This document shows positions 56,760 through 64,000 of a stretch of DNA of 64,000 nucleotides, one piece after another. Origin of the DNA: Ciona intestinalis (Eukaryota; Chordata; Ascidiacea; Phlebobranchia; Cionidae); assembly GCF_000224145.3 (NCBI RefSeq), contig NW_004190398.2, positions 404,310-468,309 on the forward strand, in the 5' to 3' direction. Below the pieces are notes generated by a model. That model was not told the DNA's origin. It worked only from the letters and a program-made list of their open reading frames with translations, and did no database searches. Made by a program: the position numbers and the translations under genes. The number at the start of each line of letters is the position of its first letter. Positions within the stretch are counted from its first letter, which is position 1.

Positions 56760-59420
56760 GCGAAAAAAACGTTTCCAATTTCGTTTCGAATCGCGAAATT
56801 TCGTTTCGAAATGACTAAAATCTTTTCGAAAACGAAATTTCGTTTCCGAAATTTATGCCTTGAAACAAAATTTTGACAAAAAAACGTTTCGAGACTTTGA
56901 AATTAAAAAATCATAGGTTATGATCCGAAACATTTTGAAACTAAAAAATCGTTTCGAAATATTAGCTACCAGTTGATGATGCTAGAGAGAGATATTGATA
57001 ACACTTCAATGTGGAAACAGATTTTAACGTCTTAAAGTTTAAATTACCGCACAAACTCCCCCAAAAAAATACGTTTCCGAAACGTTTTTTGAAACATAAT
57101 TTCGATTCTGAAATGTTTTCCAAAACGAAATTTGGTTTCCGCAACGAAATTTTGTTTCCGAATCGTTGTTCGAAACGAAATTTGGTTTCAAACACGTTTT
57201 TCGAAACGAATTTTGTTTCCGAAACGAAATTTTGTTTCCGAATCGTTTTTTCGAAACAATTTTTAAAATGAAATTTTGATTTCGAAACGTTTTTTCGAAA
57301 CAAAATTTTGTTACCGAAACAATGTTTGAAATGAAAATTTAATTCCGAAACGTTTTTTTGAAACGAAATTTTGTTTCCGAAACGTTTTTCGAAACGAAAT
57401 TTTGTTTCCGAAACGTTTTTTCGAAACGAAAATTTTGTTTTCGAAACGATTTTTCGAAATGAAATTTTGTTTCCGAAACGTTTTTCGGAAGGAAATTTTG
57501 TTTTCGAAACGTTTTTGGAAACGAAATTTTGTCTCCGAAACGTTTTTTAAACGAAATATTATTTACGGACGTTTTTAATATTCTTTTTTGTTTTTGTCTC
57601 GGCTTTCAAAATTTTACTAAAAATCGAGTTTAACAAATTTTTCTTTACGAACAAATTTTTAATTTTATTTGTTATTTTTTATTATATTTCGAAACCATTT
57701 TGGAAACGAAATTTTGATCCCGAAACGTTTTTCGAAACGAAATTTTGTTTCCGAATCGTTTTTCGAAACAAAATTTTGTCTCCGAAACGTTTTTCGAAAC
57801 GAAATTTTGATTTCGAAACGTTTTTCGAACCGAAATTTTGTTATCCGAAACGATTTTTCGAAATGAAATTTTGTTTCCGAAACGTTTTTCGAAGCGAAAT
57901 TTTGTTTTCGAAACGTATTTTCGAAACGAAATTTTGTTTCCGAAACGTTTTTTAAACGAAATATTATTTACGGACGTTTTTAATATTCTTTTTTTGTTTT
58001 TGTCTCGTCTTTCAAAATTTTACTAAAAATCGAGTTTAACAAATTTTTCTTTACGAACAAATTTTTAATTTTAATTGTTATTTTTTATTATATTTCGAAA
58101 CCATTTTTGGAAACGAAATTTTGATCCCGAAACGTTTTTCGAAACGAAATTTTGTTTCCGAATCGTTTTTCGAAACAAAATTTTGTCTCCGAAACGTTTT
58201 TCGAAACGAAATTTTGTTTCCGAAACGTTTTTCGAAACGAAATACGGACGTTTTCCGAACATTCTTTTTTGTTTTTGTCTCGTCTTTCAAAGTTGTACTT
58301 AAAATCGAGTTTAACAAATTTGTCTTTACGACCAAATTTTTAAATTTTAAATGTCTTTTTTTTATTATATCTCCAAACCATTTTTGGAAACGAAATTTTG
58401 ATTCCGAAACGTTTTTTGAACCGAAATTTTGTTTTCCGAATCGTTTTTTCGAAACAAAATTTTGTTACCGAAACGTTTTTCGAAACAAAATTTTGTTTCC
58501 GAAACGTTTTTCGAAACGAAATATTATTTACGGACGTTTAATATTCTTTTTTTGTTTTTGTCGTTCAAAGTTTTACCAAAAATCGAGTTTAACAAATTTT
58601 TCTTTACGAACAAATTTTTAATTTTAATTGTTATTTTGTTTACGAAACGATTTTTCGAAATGAAATTTTGATCCGAAACGTTTTTCGAAACGAAATTTTG
58701 TTTCGAAACGTTTTTCGAAACGAAATTTTGTCTTCGAAACGTATTTCGAAACGAAATTTTGTTTCCGAAACGTTTTTTAAACGAAATATTATTTACGGAC
58801 GTTTTTAATATTCTTTTTTTGTTTTTGTCTCGTCTTTCAAAATTTTACTAAAAATCGAGTTTAACAAATTTTTCTTTACGAACAAATTTTTAATTTTAAT
58901 TGTTATTTTTTATTATATTTCGAAACCATTTTTGAAAACGAAATTTTGATCCCGAAACGTTTTTCGAAACGAAATTTTGTTTCCGAATCGTTTTTCGAAA
59001 CAAAATTTTGTCTCCGAAACGTTTTTCGAAACGAAATTTTGTTTCCGAAACGTTTTTTAAACGAAATTTTATTTACGGACGTTTTTAACATTCTTTTTTG
59101 TTTTTGTCTCGTCTTTCAAAATTGTACTTAAAATCGAGTTTAACAAATTTGTCTTTACGAACAAATTTTTAATTTTAAATGTTTTTTTTATTATATTTCC
59201 AAACCGTTTTTGAAAACGAAATATTATTTCGAAAAAGTTTTTCGAAACAAAATTGTTTCCGAATCGATTTTAAAACGAAATTTTGATTCTATAAGTTTTA
59301 AAAAATGTTTTTGTTTGTTTCGTAGGAATCGCGATTTACACACAGCCGAGCGATACGTTTATCGAAACAAAATGTTGTTTCTGGATAGTTTTTCATAATT
59401 TCGCTTTGAAAAAGATTATA
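56760..59420. repeat. TTTCGAAA-rich satellite with higher-order structure
   Basis: The basic unit is about 31 bp and contains GAAACGTTTTTCGAAACG followed by AAATTTTG. Runs of roughly 4-10 units are separated by an AT-rich linker of about 130 bp. The linker includes TTTACGGACGTTTTTAATAT, AAAATCGAGTTTAACAAATT and ATTATATTTCGAAACCATTT. Linkers occur near 57560, 57965, 58250, 58530, 58795 and 59075, giving higher-order units of unequal length. The outer edges decay into diverged units. Long open frames on both strands arise because the monomer lacks stops; they change frame from unit to unit and are not genes. Confidence 0.92.
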
Positions 59421-59803
59421 CGAATTTTGTTTTACGAAAACAAAATCAAAGTCTTGTAAAAATCAAAATCTTGTAACGAAAGCGATTTAACTGCGTAATC
59501 GTGGGAATCGCTTTATACGCACGACCGTACCATAGTGAAAACAACTTTCATATGATTTTATATAGTAAATCTACTTTGATTTTAACAATTTTAACGTTGT
59601 AGTGTGCAGAACGCAAATACAAATTGATTCATGCTTTAATTGTTATATTCGGGGCAGAATAAGACATGTGAAAGCGATTTAATTGCGTAATCGTGGGAAT
59701 CGGCGTTATATACACGCCCGAGCAATACGTTTATCGAAACGATATTTTGTTTTCAAAGCGTTTTTAGAAATGAAATTTTGTTTCGGAAACAAAATGTTGT
59801 TTC

Positions 59804-59928
59804 NNNNNNNNNNNNNNNNNNNNNNNNNNNNNNNNNNNNNNNNNNNNNNNNNNNNNNNNNNNNNNNNNNNNNNNNNNNNNNNNNNNNNNNNNNNNNNNNN
59901 NNNNNNNNNNNNNNNNNNNNNNNNNNNN
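59804..59928. other. Assembly gap (125 N)
   Basis: Run of 125 N at the outer edge of the satellite, with TTTCGAAA-like sequence still visible on its left side. Confidence 1.
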
Positions 59929-60129
59929 GGTAGACTATTTCATTATGGTGTCAGGTGTACTGTTTATATTTTGAGTCGTGTATGCATTTTTGTTGTCAAT
60001 GACTGTTATTTATACAATTACACTTTCTTTTGTTGTTCATGACATTTCTTTATTCAAGTTCCCAAAACTGTTCTTTATGCAATTGGAATTTCATTCCAAA
60101 CCGACTGTATTGTCCCAAAAATTATTTTG

Positions 60130-60290
60130 TTGATAAAAAAATGTGGCCAAACGTTAGGTGCCATGTTTTAGCAATGTAGGACTACTCTCTACTGCCATCT
60201 GCTGGTCACCAATGTTCTTTATTCATAAAAAAAATGTGGTCAAACGTTAAGTGCATTGTAGTACTCTACTGCCACCTGCCGGTCACCAAA
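60130..60290. repeat. Two-copy duplication carrying CTCF-like motifs
   Basis: Two copies of TGGCCAAACGTTAGGTGC-like sequence each precede a CTACTGCCATCTGCTGGTCA-type block. The motif CTGCCATCTGCTGG (60192-60205) is the complement of a full CTCF core match. The second copy CTGCCACCTGCCGG (60269-60282) differs at one core base. Confidence 0.7.
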
Positions 60291-60507
60291 GCGTAAATTA
60301 AAACACACCCAAAAACGTTTCAGAAAAAAAAAACAAAACGGTTTTGACCATAACCTATCAAAAAACGTTAACACAAAAAACGTTTCGAAAAAAAAAAAAA
60401 ACGTTTCTGACCGTAACATAGGTTTAGGGTTTTTGTATTTTTTTTGTACTTTATATTTTCTGACGTCATCTTTTTCTACGTCATCATACGTCATACCCGT
60501 GTAGCGA

Positions 60508-60531
60508 ACGATCACGTGATCGTATATAAAT
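60508..60531 (+). promoter_or_regulatory. 16-bp palindrome with E-box next to a TATA-like box
   Basis: ACGATCACGTGATCGT (60508-60523) is a perfect palindrome centred on CACGTG. It overlaps by one base the TATA-like TATATAAAT (60523-60531). This could be the core promoter of the gene whose exons begin at 61855, but no transcript start can be proven from sequence. Confidence 0.4.
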
Positions 60532-61094
60532 ATTCGTCGCAGTTTTTCACGCTACATGTAATCACTTGACATGGTGTAGCGGACAAAAGGAATTACAAGC
60601 GAATTCGACGCACGGCGCGTCGCCCAGTGTTGCACAATCATAAAATCCAGTTCCCAAAGAATAAAATCAAAATTTTTCATTTCAAAATATTTTTATAATT
60701 TTCAAAATATTTTAATAAAATTTTCCGCTTTTAATCTGGCAACACTGTTCTACCCCCCTTAGAAAATCCTTTTGCTGATATACGGGTTCTTGGTTGATTC
60801 TCCTGGCCGTGTTTACACTGTATTTCTGTTGCGAAACAGCGTGCACTGTTATATGTGTATATTTAGCATAGATAGTGTATATACCGAGTTAAAAGCATTG
60901 CAAAACGTTAGCTGAATCAACAAGGGCCTTCAGCCGCTCGCAAGTGTGCTTGAACTCCAATTAGCAGTCGGATAAGCTTTACTTTACAAAAGAGACTAGT
61001 CAAGCTTAGTTCAATTTATGCTGCCAAAATATTGATTATAAGACGAGTCGCGCTTGTTAGACATTACGGCATACTGTTATCAAAAACTATATAT

Positions 61095-61279
61095 AGTAGG
61101 GTGGGGGAAGATGGGATAGCTTCTCATTCTATTTTCTCGTCCTATTTGGTGGTAAACAATGAAAAATAATTATAAAACCGTATCCTCACGACTCCCATAG
61201 ACTGTTGTTAATTGTTTAAAACACGATCAGGATATTTGGATAGTATGTGCTAAAGGTGTCCCGTCTTCCCCACCCTACT
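61095..61279 (-). mobile_element. MITE copy, upstream of the last gene
   Basis: Full-length copy with clean ends. Confidence 0.85.
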
Positions 61280-61498
61280 ACACCCTACGCAAGGTATTGA
61301 AGTTTAAGGTAGACGCTTAGCAGACAGACTTGTTTATTCAGTGTCGTAATTTTTAGTTAATGTTTAAACACCGGATGACAAATAGCTCATACCTCGTGTA
61401 CAAAACATAGACAGACATATAGTCTTAAGTGCTAGGGGCGACTACACCGTTAGGGAAGCATTTTAGTTTATTATAATGTATATAGTATACTGTGGGTT

Positions 61499-61676
61499 AA
61501 GATGGGACACCTTTAGTACATTTTATTCAAATATTTTGATCGTGTTTTAAACAATTAACAACGGCCTAAGAGAGTCGTGAGGATACGGTTTTATAATTCT
61601 TTGAATGTTCTTTATTTACTACCAAATGGGACGAGAAAAAGGGATTAAAAAGGTGTCTCATCTTCCCCCACCCTAT
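61499..61676 (+). mobile_element. MITE copy, upstream of the last gene
   Basis: Full-length copy; its left end is slightly diverged (CTGTGGGTTAAGATGGG). Confidence 0.85.
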
Positions 61677-61854
61677 ATTGTCTTCTGCATTTCAAAATTA
61701 TGACCCCCCCACCCCTTTTTTTAGCTTTCTAGACTTAAAATTTAGATACAGCAATTAGAAAAAGAGAGGCAGTCATGTAGTTTGGTCATTATGTAATTTC
61801 CTAGATGATACGATTGATTGTGTCCATTAATCCTATTGTTTTTTTATTGTCCAG

Positions 61855-62608
61855 TTTATTTGGGTAAATTGTTACTTTAAGAATACATTGGATTTAAAAA
61901 CACAATGGCGTCTGCTGTTTGCCCAAGCCGCTGGTAAGTAACTTCGCATAATAGGTGTCTGATTACTGAACTAGGTAAGCCTGGAATGCTATTTATAGAT
62001 GTCTAGATCAAATGACGTCGTCCTCATTCAGGTTTTGTTGACATGTATCTCTTTTCGCAGGCCCAGACCCAGTTATTGAGAGAAAAGATCCAGGCATCGG
62101 AAAGAGGAGATTTTCTCGTCGATTCCGGAAGAAATCTTCAAATAAGAGCTTCGACTTTTCGGAACCGGCGGAGGAAATTTTAAGTTCTGATTCTTTGTCG
62201 CCTAGGTCCAACGAAAGTCCAAGGTCTGACGTCAGCGGCGCCGCTTCTCCCGTAGCAACACCTAGCGGTAGCCAAAGATCCAGCAAAAGCTCCGCGCGAG
62301 TGATTCTGAGAGTCATCGGGAAAAAACTCTTTAAATCGAAATCCCAATCTTATTCTCCAGCGCCTATAGGGTCCCCCAAATCCCCAAGCGAGAAGTCGAC
62401 GTCACCTATAAACTCTCCCACGTCACAGAGCCCCTCTGTGACGTCACAAAAGAGAACCCCTGTCAAAACTTCGAGTGAAATAATGGCAGAAGTTTTGGCT
62501 CGATCTCGGGAATCTGCGCGTGCGGTGGAGCGTGACCGGTTCAACGTCACAGAGCAAGCCGTCGCGGATGATTACACCTCCTACAGCATTGAGGAATTGC
62601 AGTCGATG
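61855..62608 (+). CDS. Unrecognised Ser/Pro-rich basic protein, two exons, partial
   Basis: Exon 62061-62608 is preceded by a good acceptor (TCTCTTTTCGCAG) and ends at ATG followed by GTGAGT. It encodes 182 residues: a basic patch (GKRRFSRRFRKKS), long Ser/Pro-rich disordered stretches (SPRSNESPRSD, SPKSPSEKSTSP), a second basic block (VIGKKLFKSKS) and a helical-looking segment (SSEIMAEVLARSRESARAVE) with YSIEELQSM at the end. A likely preceding exon is 61855-61933 (acceptor TTTTTTATTGTCCAG, donor GGTAAGTA), phase-matched and encoding TQWRLLFAQAAG. An ATG at 61906 is in another frame and would run into a stop, so it is not the start. Start and end lie outside what I can trace. I do not recognise the family. 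Repeated TGACGTCA-like strings in the codons are noted. Confidence 0.6.
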
Positions 62609-64000
62609 GTGAGTGCTTTAAATTACTTTATTTGAACTCTTCCTTATTATATATAGTAGGGCGGGGTAAAGTGAGACATGTTTTTTTATTCTCTTTTCTC
62701 GTCCCATTTGGTAGTAAACAAAGAATTTTTACGAAATTATATAACCGTAGCGACTTTAAATTAAAGTTATTTGTTCAAAACACGATCGGGAAACATGGGA
62801 TTTAGGTGCTACGGTGTATCGTGGAAAACGCCTAATAATATGCTATAGTTTAGACGGTCTGCGGCAGATATATAAACCAACTGTCACAATTTGTTAGCAC
62901 TATATAAGGCACATATGGCACATTGTTAGCACTTTATGGGAAGATGGGACGCCTTTTTATTCCACTTAATACTAAGCAAAGAACATGTAAAGAATTTTTA
63001 AACCGCGTATCTTCACTACTACCATAAACCATTGTGAATTGTTTAAAACACGATCAGGATATTTGGATATAATGTGATAAAAGTGTCCCATCTTTCCCCA
63101 CCATACCCTATCAGATTTACAGCATAATATTTCGAGTGTAAAGTATTTGAAATCGAAAGTCCTGATAATTAAATATACATTGTCAACAAGCTAAACAACC
63201 ATTAAAGGTGCGTTGGTTGATTGCGCCAATGTTGTATTAAAACGCCACCTTCGGGCCCAGTTGTATTTGCAAGGTTTAGTTAAAGCTGTGTATTTGTACA
63301 ACAAAACACGAACGTCGTCCATACAGTTCAAACAGTGCATGCCTCATCTCTTCGTCCCTAATTACAACTTAAACAAACCGACTCATGGCGGCAGACCACC
63401 CACTGTTGCTTGTGCAATAAGTAACTGTCAAACTATTTTCAAAACTTAAACCAAGTCTTAAACAGCCATAAATCAAATGGACCTCGGAAAGATTAAGCAC
63501 ACATGACGTGTACCACTGAAGCGGACAAATACCTCAAAAGCGCGGGATAAGCAAAAGTCGTGTTTTTTGAACGTGTAATCACAGCTTAGATAATCTTACA
63601 GCAAAAATCTTTGTTTATACAATAGGATTTGCCATTTGAACTCGTTTTTGTCTAAAAACCGCTGTAACCCCAAAAGATTAAACGACTCCACGTTGCAACT
63701 CTTTCGTTTTAAACCCGACACCGCACCTGACGCGGGAGATTACACCAACCAGCAATTACAAAACCACATTTCAACTCTGTTGTTGCCGGTTCTGCGAAAA
63801 TAACAAACATATTCCAGCGCATTCGCGTTTTGTAAAATATGTTTAACGATTTTTGATAAAAAAATTACGGTTGTGTTTGATTTTTCAATAGTTTATCGGT
63901 CCATTTAACTTAACAAAATGTCGGTTGCGGAAAGATGGTTCTATTTTCACTCTCTTTTATTGTTCCTTTTGGTAGTAAACAAAGAATATTTACAGAATTA
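62609..64000 (+). other. Intron or downstream DNA of the last gene, with MITE copies
   Basis: Probably intron of the Ser/Pro-rich gene. Diverged MITE copies lie at about 62655-62820 and 62938-63107. A truncated one runs from about 63922 off the end of the window. No further coding exon is evident; an open frame at 63213-63449 has no features. Confidence 0.5.
62938..63107 (-). mobile_element. MITE copy missing its left tip
   Basis: Begins at GGGAAGATGGGACGCC and has a good right end (CCCATCTTTCCCCACC). Confidence 0.75.

Noticed and set aside
56962..59398. Many open frames on both strands, up to 166 codons, inside the satellite
   Set aside because: The 31 bp monomer lacks stop codons in most frames, so long frames appear on both strands and shift phase from unit to unit. 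No start context, splice sites or domains.
61906..61934. ATG with good context as start of the last gene
   Set aside because: Joined through the GGTAAGTA donor to the next exon it meets a stop within a few codons; the neighbouring frame joins cleanly.

Overview
This window is animal nuclear DNA, and almost certainly from the sea squirt genus Ciona. Three things point there. The genes are compact, with short GT-AG introns. The window is littered with about 35 copies of a ~190 bp miniature inverted-repeat element (ends like GGGTGGGGGAAGATGGGACA) and with a SINE-like repeat, both of which match what I remember of Ciona repeats. The proteins are chordate-type orthologues. I rebuilt the gene models by hand from reading frames, splice sites and intron phase; in all four spliced genes traced to a stop codon, every junction keeps frame.

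Layout. 928-21190 (+): a 14-exon BTB/C2H2 zinc-finger transcription factor, ZBTB44-like, 752 aa, with one very large (13.2 kb) repeat-poor intron at 4146-17388. 24437-35271 (-): ANKS3, with ankyrin repeats, a SAM domain and a coiled coil, 12 exons and 482 aa; its introns hold several tandem arrays. 36808-41177 (+): an SLC16/monocarboxylate-transporter-like MFS protein, 8 exons and 444 aa, head to head with ANKS3. 42691-44322 (+): CCT3, the chaperonin TCP-1 gamma subunit, 543 aa with no introns. 44627-47701 (+): PPP4C, the catalytic subunit of protein phosphatase 4, 7 exons and 307 aa, beginning only 304 bp after the CCT3 stop with a good splice acceptor in between, which suggests a trans-spliced operon. 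47702-61854: a gene-poor stretch with a dense run of miniature elements (50-56.6 kb), a large TTTCGAAA-rich satellite with higher-order structure (56.8-59.4 kb), an assembly gap, a pair of CTCF-like motifs and a palindrome plus TATA promoter-like site. 61855-62608 (+): two exons of an unrecognised Ser/Pro-rich, basic protein that continues past the window.

Functional themes. Apart from the possible CCT3-PPP4C operon, the genes look like unrelated neighbours: a transcriptional regulator, a ciliary scaffold-type protein, a membrane transporter, a cytosolic chaperonin subunit and a Ser/Thr phosphatase. No bacterial, viral, CRISPR or toxin-like system was seen. The most interesting leads are the CCT3-PPP4C arrangement, the higher-order satellite, splice sites duplicated next to ANKS3 exons, and an 8-bp-TSD hAT-type miniature element inserted about 20 bp from a ZBTB44 splice acceptor.
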